A stretch of DNA of 64,000 nt from Borborobacter arsenicus (lineage in GTDB: Bacteria; Pseudomonadota; Alphaproteobacteria; Rhizobiales; Rhizobiaceae), in assembly GCF_003934165.1 (NCBI RefSeq), contig NZ_RKST01000017.1, positions 1 to 64,000 of the forward strand. The letters run 5' to 3'. How positions within the stretch are numbered: the first letter of the stretch is position 1; each line of letters begins with the position of its first letter. The position numbers and the translations under genes are program-made. The notes below the pieces were generated by a model, which saw only the letters and a program-made list of their open reading frames with translations, searched no databases and was not told where the DNA came from. This document shows positions 44,402-52,527 of this stretch, piece after piece.

Positions 44402-44430
44402 TGTGGGCCGCCGTCAGTGCCGACGGCCCA
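44402..44430 (-). other. Intergenic hairpin before ubiX
   Basis: An imperfect stem (GGGCC...GGCCC outside, CCGTC...GACGG inside) between the permease stop and ubiX. It may adjust ubiX expression relative to the transporter. The pairing was judged by eye and contains a bulge. Confidence 0.35.
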
Positions 44431-44433
44431 GCA

Positions 44434-45237
44434 TCAAGCTCCGGCCGAAGCGAGTTGTCCGCGATCCGCCACCGCTGCCCCTTGGGGGCGCACCGACCAT
44501 GAGGTGAGCCGGCGTTCAATGAAATCGGAGACGGAATACATTCCAACGCCCATAATGCTGACAACGATAAGCGCAGCAAACACCAGCGGCACGTTGAAGT
44601 TTGAGCTGGCAACCAGCATGACGTTACCGATTCCGCTGTTGCCGGCCACAATCTCAGCAATCACCGTTCCGACGAACGCCAACGTGATCGCGATTTTGAG
44701 CGAGGCAAAGAAATAGGGGAGCGAGCGGGGGATTCCCACTTTCAGCGTAATATCCCGCTTTGTGGCGCCCAGCGACCGCATAACCTCAAGCAGCTCCGGC
44801 TCTATGGTTGCGAAAGCAGTTGCGACGTTCGCGACCACGGGGAAGAACGACAGCATGAACGCCGTCAAAACTCCGGGAACCTTCCCCACGCCAAACCATA
44901 TGACGAAGATCGGGACCAAAGCGGCCTTGGGCACACTGTTGAAGGCGATCAACAGAGGGTAAAGCGCACGATATGCAAGCCTGGAAGATCCCACCAGAAT
45001 TCCCAATATCATGCCGACGACAACGGCGACTGCGAAACCCATGAAAGTAGTCCATAGGGTGGATAAGCCGTGCACAGACAGCGCAAATCTATACTCATAG
45101 AGGGCAGCAATGGCCTCCCACGGCGAAGGAAGCACATAGTTCGGCACGTCGAATACCAGAACCATGGCCCACCAGAGCAGGACTGCCGCCATTGCGGTCA
45201 GCCAGGGCGCAAACCTTTCACACAGATGCCCGATCAT
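44434..45237 (-). CDS. ABC transporter permease, SsuC/TauC type (second system)
   Basis: A 267-residue inner-membrane permease with about six hydrophobic segments and the EAA-type stretch LLEVMRSLGATKRDITLKVG followed by PRSLPYFFASLKIA near residue 165. The ATG overlaps the ATPase stop by 4 bp. The set lies between ubiD and ubiX, so the importer probably brings in the aromatic or unsaturated acid that UbiD decarboxylates. Confidence 0.87.
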   Translation of the reverse strand: MIGHLCERFAPWLTAMAAVLLWWAMVLVFDVPNYVLPSPWEAIAALYEYRFALSVHGLSTLWTTFMGFAVAVVVGMILGILVGSSRLAYRALYPLLIAFNSVPKAALVPIFVIWFGVGKVPGVLTAFMLSFFPVVANVATAFATIEPELLEVMRSLGATKRDITLKVGIPRSLPYFFASLKIAITLAFVGTVIAEIVAGNSGIGNVMLVASSNFNVPLVFAALIVVSIMGVGMYSVSDFIERRLTSWSVRPQGAAVADRGQLASAGA

Positions 45238-46034
45238 GATGTCTTCCCTAAACTTATGTGGTGGCGCAGATCCTGGACCAACTCGACAAACTGCGGTTCG
45301 AACGTCGTCTCAAGCGTGCGGGGGCGAGGAATATCGACCGAGCTCGTCTTGATTATACGCCCGGGTCTCGAACTCATGACGCTGACCTTGCCTGCCAGGA
45401 AAGCAGCCTCGCGAAGCTCGTGGGTGACAATGATGATCGTGCACTTTCGGAACTCCCAGAGTTCCTGCAAAACGCCCCACAGATCCTCACGCGTAAACGT
45501 ATCGAGGGCGGCGAACGGTTCATCCAGAAGCAGAATGGACGGTTCGTGGATCAGCGCGCGACAGAGCTGGGCACGCTGCTGCATACCCCCGGAAAGTTGC
45601 CAGGGCATCTTTTCAGCAAAGCCGGCAAGACCGACCTTCTCAAGTAGAATATCGGCACGCTCCCGGTTTTTTGCCCGGTCCTGCCTGTGTCTGCCGCGGT
45701 ACGGCTCGACGATTTCCAGTGGCAACATGACGTTGTCGCGAATGTTACGCCAGGGAAGCAAGGTAGCGTTCTGAAAGGCCATCCCCACTATCTTGAGCGG
45801 GCAGGTAACCTCCTGCCCGCTCACTTTGACTGAGCCTCTGCTCGGACGGATGAGGCCCGCAATGAGTTTAAGCAAGGTGGACTTTCCACAGCCGCTCGGA
45901 CCTACCAGGGCCAGGAATTCTCCGTCCTCGATCGTTATGCTGGTGTCGGATACGGCCAATGTATCGTTCACCGTACTCTTTTCACCGGGCTTTCCGTAAA
46001 CAAGATCAACGTTTGATATCTCGATAAAACTCAT
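45234..46034 (-). CDS. ABC transporter ATP-binding protein, SsuB/TauB type (second system)
   Basis: A 266-residue ATPase. Walker A GPSGCGKSTLLKL lies near residue 45, signature LSGGMQQRAQLCRALI near 143, Walker B ILLLDEPFAALD after it, and the switch His in IIVTHELREAAFLA. It differs from the first importer's ATPase in sequence and lacks the hairpin leader. It follows the binding-protein gene by 38 bp. Confidence 0.9.
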   Translation of the reverse strand: MSFIEISNVDLVYGKPGEKSTVNDTLAVSDTSITIEDGEFLALVGPSGCGKSTLLKLIAGLIRPSRGSVKVSGQEVTCPLKIVGMAFQNATLLPWRNIRDNVMLPLEIVEPYRGRHRQDRAKNRERADILLEKVGLAGFAEKMPWQLSGGMQQRAQLCRALIHEPSILLLDEPFAALDTFTREDLWGVLQELWEFRKCTIIIVTHELREAAFLAGKVSVMSSRPGRIIKTSSVDIPRPRTLETTFEPQFVELVQDLRHHISLGKTS

Positions 46035-46072
46035 CGCCTCTGCCTTATCCTGTATGTGCGCGGCAAGTGTGC

Positions 46073-47089
46073 TTACTTCACAAGTCTTTCACTTTGCGGT
46101 GGCAGGAACGACGGATCGAACATTTCGTCGAGAGACGGCTTTCGGGGCAATTTGTATGCGTCGGAGATCAGGTCAATGTCCTTCTGCAGGCGCTCACGAT
46201 CGAAATCGCCATAGCCCTTTTCCAGCACGGTGTCGGTAATGATGCAGCATTCCATTGCGACCCGAAGACGCTCGCGTTCAATGTCCGCATTGAGCAAAGG
46301 CTCATAGGCAAGGGCCGCCTTCACACCATCCTCTGGATCTTTCACCAGATCGCGAATTCCCTTAATCGTCGCGCGAATGAACCCGCGAACAGCTTCCGGG
46401 TTCTCTTTCATGAATGCAGGTGAGACGGCGACGGAGTTTGAATATAGTTCGAGACCGTAGTCCTTATACATGAAGTATTTGATCTCACTCTCCGGAACGC
46501 CTTTGGCCTTCAACTCCAGCAGCGAATTGAAAACCTGGCCAGGGATCGCGTCGACCGACTTTTGTGCCAACAAAGTTTCTCGAAGGCGGGGATCAATATA
46601 TTCCACCTGGACCGACGACATATCTATGCCGTTAATTTCGGAGAAGATCGGGAAAAGCTTGAAGGTTGAATCGTGAGCGGCAGATCCGAGTTTCTTGCCT
46701 TCAAGTTGCTTGGGTTCCTCGATCCCGCTCGACTTCAAGACAAAAATCGAGGCTGGAGCTTCCTCATATCCGCTCAGGACGGCCGGGAACGCCTGTTCCG
46801 GATTCTTCGCATTGAAGTCCATAAGGACGTTGATGTCTGGAAATCCGATGTCGTAGACGCCTGCAGCAATCTGACGGACCACCTCCGCAGATCCCTTACC
46901 AGGATCGATCGTTACATCGAGTCCCTCTTCCTTGTAGTAGCCCTTCTGTTTGGCGATAAGAAACGCTCCATGGGTTGCACCAGGAATCCAATCGAGGGTG
47001 AATCTTATCTTTGTGTCGGCAAGCGCTGGCGCCGTAACCAACGACGCAATGACGGCGCCAGCAGAAAGAATCTGCAGAAAGCTTCGCAT
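46073..47089 (-). CDS. ABC importer substrate-binding protein, NMT1/THI5-like (second system)
   Basis: A 338-residue periplasmic protein with a signal peptide ending near residue 24 (SLVTAPALA, then DTKIRF). The NMT1-type opening is FTLDWIPGATHGAFLIAKQK and YYKEEGLDVTIDPGKGSAEV. The start is the ATG at 47089 behind GGGAGGAGAACC; an in-frame ATG upstream (47113) lacks such a site. It stands 33 bp after ubiD, so transport and decarboxylation are expressed together. Confidence 0.87.
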   Translation of the reverse strand: MRSFLQILSAGAVIASLVTAPALADTKIRFTLDWIPGATHGAFLIAKQKGYYKEEGLDVTIDPGKGSAEVVRQIAAGVYDIGFPDINVLMDFNAKNPEQAFPAVLSGYEEAPASIFVLKSSGIEEPKQLEGKKLGSAAHDSTFKLFPIFSEINGIDMSSVQVEYIDPRLRETLLAQKSVDAIPGQVFNSLLELKAKGVPESEIKYFMYKDYGLELYSNSVAVSPAFMKENPEAVRGFIRATIKGIRDLVKDPEDGVKAALAYEPLLNADIERERLRVAMECCIITDTVLEKGYGDFDRERLQKDIDLISDAYKLPRKPSLDEMFDPSFLPPQSERLVK

Positions 47090-47122
47090 GATGGTTCTCC
47101 TCCCTTTAATCATGCTGATTAG

Positions 47123-48514
47123 TCACAGGCTGAAATTGGCACTCTCCAAAATCGATCTTGCGCGTGCACGCTGCTCATCCGAAATCGTCAGCCGCTCGGC
47201 AAAGCCCGCCTCCGTGGGCGCCGTGGCATCGATCCCCATTTTGGTAACCGTGAAGGTCACGGGATCCGACGTCGGGTCGATGATCGCGGATTTGACGCCA
47301 GGAACCATGATGATATCTTTTTCCGCACGGACCCTTGTGGCGATCGCCCACATCACGTCTTCCATGTCGTAAATGTCGACGTCTTCATCGACCATCACCA
47401 CGTACTTCGTATAAAGTTCCGTCCCAAGCGCTGACAGCATCGCCATTTTCGGCTCGCCTTCAGACACCTTCTTCATCGACACGATCGCCATGAAGGCACC
47501 GCAAGTCTTGTGCGGTACGTGGACGGCTTTCACATTCGGGATGTTTTTGCGCAGAGCGTTCAAAATCTCGCCCTCGCGCGTGATACAGGAGATCAGGATG
47601 TGGTCGCGCGACATTCCTGCCACGACGCTATGGAAGTAAGCGTCCCGGCGCATTCTTATGCGCTTGGCTATGAAAATGTTTTGCGTGCTTCGATACGAGG
47701 CATAGCCGGTGAACTCACCAAACGGCCCTTCCGGTTCATGTTCATTGGCAAGGATTTCGCCTTCGATGACTATCTCTGCGCCGGCTGGCACCTCGAGGTC
47801 GCCAACACCGCACTTGGCCAGCCGGTAAGGCTCTCCGAAAAGCCCACCAATGATCTCGAACTTACGCACATTCGGCGGATAGGCATAAACCATCGAGCCC
47901 ATGTAATGGAGCGGATGATTGCCTATCACAATCGCCGCCGGCAGCGATTGGCCCTGTTCCTCCGCCCTGCGATGGAACTCGTACATCCGGCGGCGAGAAT
48001 GGAGGGAGATGCCAAGTTTGTTCTTTCCCTTGAGCATAAGGCGGTGAAATCCAGTCGTATCGATTCCCGTGACGGGATCCCTGGCCGTCACCTGGCCGGC
48101 AGTAATGTAAGGGGCCGCATCTACTGAGAACTGATGAGGGATCGGCAGTTTGGTAAGATCAACATCATCCCCTTCGATCACCACCTCATCCCAAGCTCCC
48201 TTCGACACCAATTCGCACGGAATGTGTTTCTGGCTCCGTTCACGAAATGCGTCCGCAATGTCTGCAGGCTCGACGCCAAGGCACGATGCCAACAGCGTTC
48301 TGTTACCCGCGATGTTGGTCACGATCGGCATTGAATGCCCGGCGACGTTCTCGAAGATCACCACGGGGCTTTTGCCGGCATGGTCGAGTTCAAAGACCGC
48401 AGACGTGGTTTCCAGATGCGTATCCACCTGGCCTTTGATGCGCAAAAGCTCATGGGGAAACCTGGTTTCGACGTGGTGAAGGAAGCCCCTGAGGCTTTGA
48501 TTATCGATGGTCAA
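47123..48514 (-). CDS. ubiD: UbiD-family prenyl-FMN-dependent decarboxylase
   Basis: A 463-residue UbiD-family enzyme that decarboxylates (or carboxylates) aromatic or alpha,beta-unsaturated acids with prenyl-FMN. The active-site block EPEGPFGEFTGYAS near residue 245 carries the conserved Glu pair. The flavin region includes TGFHRLMLKGKNKLGISLHS, and KSAIIDPTSDP is near the end. The start codon is TTG at 48514, with GGAG seven bases upstream, and no ATG is close. It is the first gene of the ubiD-ABC-ubiX operon. The substrate could be a hydroxybenzoate, phthalate-like or cinnamate-like acid. Confidence 0.9.
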   Translation of the reverse strand: MTIDNQSLRGFLHHVETRFPHELLRIKGQVDTHLETTSAVFELDHAGKSPVVIFENVAGHSMPIVTNIAGNRTLLASCLGVEPADIADAFRERSQKHIPCELVSKGAWDEVVIEGDDVDLTKLPIPHQFSVDAAPYITAGQVTARDPVTGIDTTGFHRLMLKGKNKLGISLHSRRRMYEFHRRAEEQGQSLPAAIVIGNHPLHYMGSMVYAYPPNVRKFEIIGGLFGEPYRLAKCGVGDLEVPAGAEIVIEGEILANEHEPEGPFGEFTGYASYRSTQNIFIAKRIRMRRDAYFHSVVAGMSRDHILISCITREGEILNALRKNIPNVKAVHVPHKTCGAFMAIVSMKKVSEGEPKMAMLSALGTELYTKYVVMVDEDVDIYDMEDVMWAIATRVRAEKDIIMVPGVKSAIIDPTSDPVTFTVTKMGIDATAPTEAGFAERLTISDEQRARARSILESANFSL

Positions 48515-48628
48515 TATATGGCTCCAAGCACAAAACTGATTATCTTACTAAACACAGCATATTTAGGATAAAAATGAAATTCAACCATAAAATTGATTTT
48601 TTTGAAATGGCGCATTATGTCGGCGGTT

Positions 48629-48647
48629 GGACGGGATGCTCCCGTCC
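48629..48647 (+). promoter_or_regulatory. Leader hairpin before TIGR02444-idi genes
   Basis: Perfect 8-base arms GGACGGGA and TCCCGTCC with a 3-base loop end 3 bases before the AAAGGGA ribosome site region of the next gene. The closeness suggests that the stem affects ribosome access or mRNA decay. No ligand-binding fold is recognised. Confidence 0.42.
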
Positions 48648-48665
48648 TGCGGAAAGGGATGCTGA

Positions 48666-49235
48666 ATGGATCGCAGAGGTAGAGTTGAGCAGACCGGAGG
48701 AAGAGGTGACCGCAAGCCGATTGACGACCTTGTGGAGAGCGGCCCGCATTGGGCGTATTCGCTCTCCCTCTACCGCAAGGAGGGCGTCCCTGCGGCTTGT
48801 CTGCTCCTCCAAGACACCTATGGCGTAGACGTCAATATCTTGCTTCTTGGCCTTTATTGCGCAGCCCGGTTGGATATTGGCCTGACGGGCACGGATATTG
48901 CGCTGCTCGACGAGGAGATCCGTGAGTTTCGCGAGTGCGTTGTTTTACCATTGCGGGTTTCACGCCGGCGACTGAAGGACATGCCGCTCGGGGTGTCAGG
49001 CGAGACTATCCGCAACAAAATCAAGGAAATCGAACTTCGCGCCGAACAATTGGAGCAGGCCATCATAATGAAATGGCTGGACGATGCAAAACCAGTCTCC
49101 TCCGCACCAAACATAGCGGCGACCGCGAAAATCATCGTCGATCACTTCGCCAGAAAGATCGGGAAGACAGATGCCTTTCGGCTTGATCGCCGCGCGGCCG
49201 AGGCGATTTCATTGATGGTAAGTGCAGCAGCGTAA
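48666..49235 (+). CDS. TIGR02444 family protein
   Basis: A 189-residue protein matching the uncharacterised TIGR02444/DUF2390 family by the block HWAYSLSLYRKEGVPAACLL followed by LQDTYGVDVNILLLGLY near residue 28. The rest is helical, with charged stretches and no signal peptide. The ribosome site AAAGGGATGCTGA precedes the ATG. It is divergent from ubiD and 13 bp upstream of idi. Its function is unknown; pairing with idi is not a family habit that I recall. Confidence 0.75.
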   Translation: MDRRGRVEQTGGRGDRKPIDDLVESGPHWAYSLSLYRKEGVPAACLLLQDTYGVDVNILLLGLYCAARLDIGLTGTDIALLDEEIREFRECVVLPLRVSRRRLKDMPLGVSGETIRNKIKEIELRAEQLEQAIIMKWLDDAKPVSSAPNIAATAKIIVDHFARKIGKTDAFRLDRRAAEAISLMVSAAA

Positions 49236-49248
49236 TTGGAATCGAGCG

Positions 49249-49854
49249 ATGAAAAAAGACAGCGAAGTTGTACTTCTTGACCCCGCCACCGACGCACCGA
49301 TAGGCACGATGGAGAAGCTTGCGGCACATCAGGAGGGTCGCTACCACGCTGCGATTTCAATTCTTCTTGTCGATCCGCAGGGACGACACATTTTGCAGCA
49401 GCGCTCCGCCAGCAAATATCACGCACCGGGTCTCTGGTCGAATGCCTGCTGCAGTCATCCCTATCCTGATGAAACCAATGAAACGGCAGTTGTCCGGCGG
49501 CTGGAGGAGGAGTTGGGCATACGATGCCAGCCTTCGCACTTTGGAACCGTCCGCTATCGTGCTTTCGTGCCGGCTCCTACCAGCGCTTGCGGCAGCCTGA
49601 TCGAGTATGAGCGCGTTGAACTTTACTGTGCAGAGTATTCAGAAGCGATCCAACCAAACGACATCGAGGTGTCCGCGATCAGAACCGAGTCCTTCCGTAA
49701 TGCCACCCTCGCTCGGGCTGACTACACGCCATGGTTCAAGCTGTATATGCGCCTGTTCGGTCCGCATATCAGGCGTTTCATGACAGACACGATCTCGCGC
49801 CGAGCTAGGCCGGTCGATTTTGGCTTTCACGACCTCACGGTAGTAAACATTTAA
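49249..49854 (+). CDS. idi: Type 1 isopentenyl-diphosphate delta-isomerase
   Basis: A 201-residue Nudix-fold enzyme that converts isopentenyl diphosphate to dimethylallyl diphosphate. The catalytic Cys lies in HAPGLWSNACCSHP near residue 60, and the catalytic Glu in the YERVELYCAEY region near residue 125; EELGIRC belongs to the Nudix helix. The ATG at 49249 is preferred over a GTG nine codons earlier. It is not next to terpenoid or carotenoid genes but is divergent from ubiD-ubiX. UbiX needs a dimethylallyl phosphate donor, so this isomerase may supply prenyl-FMN synthesis. Confidence 0.88.
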   Translation: MKKDSEVVLLDPATDAPIGTMEKLAAHQEGRYHAAISILLVDPQGRHILQQRSASKYHAPGLWSNACCSHPYPDETNETAVVRRLEEELGIRCQPSHFGTVRYRAFVPAPTSACGSLIEYERVELYCAEYSEAIQPNDIEVSAIRTESFRNATLARADYTPWFKLYMRLFGPHIRRFMTDTISRRARPVDFGFHDLTVVNI

Positions 49855-49934
49855 AGCCCGAACAGACGCCCCTGTCGGTTCAGTGTCAGGCCCTCCTACG
49901 TTTGTCCAAGCCAATGTTCGGCCGGTTGTATAAG

Positions 49935-49974
49935 ATCGATTCTATGCTACTTAATCGATTTTCTATGCCTACTT
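49935..49974. promoter_or_regulatory. Direct repeat upstream of third FCD regulator
   Basis: ATCGATTCTATGCTACTT (49935-49952) recurs as ATCGATTTTCTATGCCTACTT (49954-49974), differing by small insertions. The tandem pair ends 24 bp before the regulator start, in an otherwise short intergenic gap, and may be its own binding region. Confidence 0.42.
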
Positions 49975-49998
49975 GTCGAACGGGAAAGATGTCATCCG

Positions 49999-50685
49999 AT
50001 GTCAGAATCTACCCAAGCACAGATTGCTTATGAGCAGTTGCGTGCCGACCTGCTGGCGTGCCGGCTTGTACCTGGCGAACGCATTCGCATGAACGAGGCT
50101 GTAAACCGTCTCGATGTGAACCTGGGCGCTGTTCGAGAGGCACTTTCCCGGCTGGCCGCCGAAGGCCTGGTAATCGCCACACAGCAACGCGGGTTTCGCG
50201 CTGCACCTATATCGGTGCAAGACCTGAAGGACCTCACACCTGTACGGATCGAGATTGAAATCAGTTGCCTTCGTCGTTCGCTGCGTAACGGTGATCTCAG
50301 CTGGGAGACACATCTGGTAGCCGCGTTCCACAAAGTATCAAAGACGCCGATTTTTGACGAGGGGAACCCGAAGCGTGCGTCCGAAACCTTCGCAAGCGCT
50401 CATGACGAATTTCATGGCGCATTGGTGGCCGCGTGCGACAACAGTTGGCTGCTGCGCATCCGCGATACGCTCTACACACAATGGGAGCGGTATCGCCGCT
50501 TGGCCGTACAATTGCCCCGTACCGAACGCGATCTGAATGCTGAGCACCGCGAGTTGTTTAACGCAGCCATGGAACGCGACGAGAACAAGATAGCATCGCT
50601 GATTTCAGACCACTTTAACAAAACAACAGAAATTCTTCTTTCTGCAACGGATTTTCTGGATATCAAGAATGATTGCTCTTCCTGA
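49999..50685 (+). CDS. GntR family transcriptional regulator, FCD domain
   Basis: A 228-residue regulator with an N-terminal winged helix (VNRLDVNLGAVREALSRLAA) and an FCD domain (AHDEFHGALVAACDNSWLL, then ERDLNAEHRELFNAAME with His/Asp ligand positions). It follows idi on the same strand after 144 bp and closes the AT-richer ubiD/ubiX/idi block, so it is the best candidate to control that block. The effector may be the aromatic acid imported there. Confidence 0.86.
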   Translation: MSESTQAQIAYEQLRADLLACRLVPGERIRMNEAVNRLDVNLGAVREALSRLAAEGLVIATQQRGFRAAPISVQDLKDLTPVRIEIEISCLRRSLRNGDLSWETHLVAAFHKVSKTPIFDEGNPKRASETFASAHDEFHGALVAACDNSWLLRIRDTLYTQWERYRRLAVQLPRTERDLNAEHRELFNAAMERDENKIASLISDHFNKTTEILLSATDFLDIKNDCSS

Positions 50686-50708
50686 GCTATCCTGAGACCG
50701 CCCATCGT

Positions 50709-51821
50709 TCACGCTGGCGAAGATGCCGCACCGTTTGCTTGTTCAAGCCAGCGCAGCACGACCGCCTCGTCAAGGTCGAGCCATTGGGGCCGCTTTCGCA
50801 TTCGGCTGCGAACACTCGCAAGCTCTTCGGCGAGCCGGCCCTGGTTCCAGGCGGACAGGATCAGCGGATGAATGTAGCATTGCCGGCAAACGGCACGCGT
50901 GTTGCGAAGCCGTGCCGCGACCTGGTCGATGACGCTGTTTGCGGCGCGCGCCATTCCGCTTTTCGTATCGGGGCGCGCGGTTTCGGCAAACAGCCTGGCG
51001 GCGGTCACCGTTCCACCCCACGTCCTGAAATGCCGGGAACTGAAGTCGGCGTTGCTGGCGGACCTGATATAGTCGTTGACGTCCTGGGAGGCGATCGTAC
51101 GGCGTTGTCCCTCATCGTCGGAATATTGAAAAAGCTGCTGGCCAGGCAGTTCCTGGACACTTTTGACGATATTGGCGATGCGGCGGTCGCTGATCCTGAG
51201 CTTCCATTCCTTGCCGGATTTGCCGCGAAAGGCGAAACGCAGCGTCGAGCCGGAAACGTCGACATGCCTGTCTCGAAGCGTCGTCAGCCCGAAACTGCCA
51301 TTGTCGCGGGCATAGCTTTCACTGCCGATGCGGATCATCGCATTGTCGAGCAGCCAGACTATGGATGCGAGAACACGTTCGCTGCACAAGCCACGCCTGC
51401 GCAGATCGGCATCTATACGCTGCCTCAGCCGCGGCAGCGCGTGCGCGAAATCGATAAGGGAGGTATATTTGAGGCCGTCGCGATGCGCTGTCCATTCGGG
51501 ATGGTAGCGGTATTGTTTTCGCCCCCGCTGGTCGCGGCCCGTGGCCTGCAGATGGCCCTTGGGATCGGATGAAATCCAGACATTTTCCCACGCGGGTGGA
51601 ATGGCAAGTTTTTTGATTCGATCGAGGATGACTTGATCCCCCACCCTTATTCCCTTGGCATCCGCATAGTAGAATCCCCGGCCTGCCCGCCGCCGTAAGA
51701 TACCGGGCTCGGTGTCGCTGCCATAGGTCAGCGAATGTTTAGTCCGTGCCCCGACAGGCGCTGACCTGGTCATGAGCATCCAGATCTCCTGGCCATCGCT
51801 GCTCACACGGTTCCAGTCCAT
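50709..51821 (-). CDS. DNA topoisomerase IB (poxvirus-type)
   Basis: A type IB topoisomerase of about 370 residues that relaxes supercoils through a 3'-phosphotyrosine link. An N-terminal domain (GRGFYYADAKGIRVGDQVIL, then IPPAWENVWIS) precedes the catalytic core. The core carries SYARDNGSFGLTTLRDRHV with the first Arg, KWK-like SGKEWKLRISDRRI, and the nucleophile Tyr in RAVCRQCYIHPLIL. I prefer the ATG at 51821 behind GGGAG; a TTG at 51887 would add 22 codons. Single copies stand alone in many rhizobial genomes, and no functional link to its neighbours is seen. Confidence 0.88.
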   Translation of the reverse strand: MDWNRVSSDGQEIWMLMTRSAPVGARTKHSLTYGSDTEPGILRRRAGRGFYYADAKGIRVGDQVILDRIKKLAIPPAWENVWISSDPKGHLQATGRDQRGRKQYRYHPEWTAHRDGLKYTSLIDFAHALPRLRQRIDADLRRRGLCSERVLASIVWLLDNAMIRIGSESYARDNGSFGLTTLRDRHVDVSGSTLRFAFRGKSGKEWKLRISDRRIANIVKSVQELPGQQLFQYSDDEGQRRTIASQDVNDYIRSASNADFSSRHFRTWGGTVTAARLFAETARPDTKSGMARAANSVIDQVAARLRNTRAVCRQCYIHPLILSAWNQGRLAEELASVRSRMRKRPQWLDLDEAVVLRWLEQANGAASSPA

Positions 51822-52038
51822 CTTTTTCGCTCCCGTTGCCACCTCGCGAAGCAACGGACGAGACAGGGATCGGTTCGCGTCCGACAAACGAAAAGGATAA
51901 ACCGTGGGTGAATTGTTTGCGCAATTAAAGCCGGCTTGGCTGCATCATGGCTTCACCCCTTCTTCATCACTTGAATGCGAAACGCCCGGCCCAGTGTGAA
52001 CCGGGACGGGCTTGGGAATATGGCAAGCAACGCTGCGT

Positions 52039-52347
52039 TCACATGGCGCTGATCTTGCCGCAGAATTCCTTGAACTTGACCGATTCAGTCGTTGCGCACT
52101 GTTCTTTGAGCATCTTCTGGTTTTCAGCGCTCATTGCCGCCCAGGCGGTCTTCATCTCTTCGTCGGAGCGCATCGTGGTCATGGTGTCATCGGTGAAGAA
52201 CGGGCCGGTCATGGCCGGGTCTTCCAGCGTGTGCAACTTGTCGGACTGCGTCGTATCTGGTGCCGCTGTAGTCGCTGACTGTGCTAGGGCAGCACCTCCA
52301 GCAAGCATGAGCGCGATCGCAGCAGCTGAAGCGAGTTTCAGTTTCAT
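52039..52347 (-). CDS. Small exported protein of unknown function
   Basis: A 102-residue protein with a clear Sec signal peptide (hydrophobic AAAIALMLAGGAAL, cleavage after ...ALAQ near residue 23). The mature part is Thr/Asp-rich, then holds a helix with two Cys (KEQCATTESVKFKEFCGK) that could form a periplasmic disulfide. The ATG at 52347 has AAAGGAG nine bases upstream. I do not recognise the family beyond similar small rhizobial periplasmic proteins. Confidence 0.7.
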   Translation of the reverse strand: MKLKLASAAAIALMLAGGAALAQSATTAAPDTTQSDKLHTLEDPAMTGPFFTDDTMTTMRSDEEMKTAWAAMSAENQKMLKEQCATTESVKFKEFCGKISAM

Positions 52348-52527
52348 CACGAACTCCTTTTTTCCGTTTTTCAATGATCGAAGTCGAGACGATCAGGGGG
52401 CCAACGGGTCAAAAGGAGACAGGTTCCTGCAAGAGCGCAGAATGTCAGCCCTATTTATTGTCGTTGTTCGTCCGGTCAGCCGCCAGGCTGGGATTGTAAG
52501 CAAAGTATCGGCGGACGCATGGCAGGG

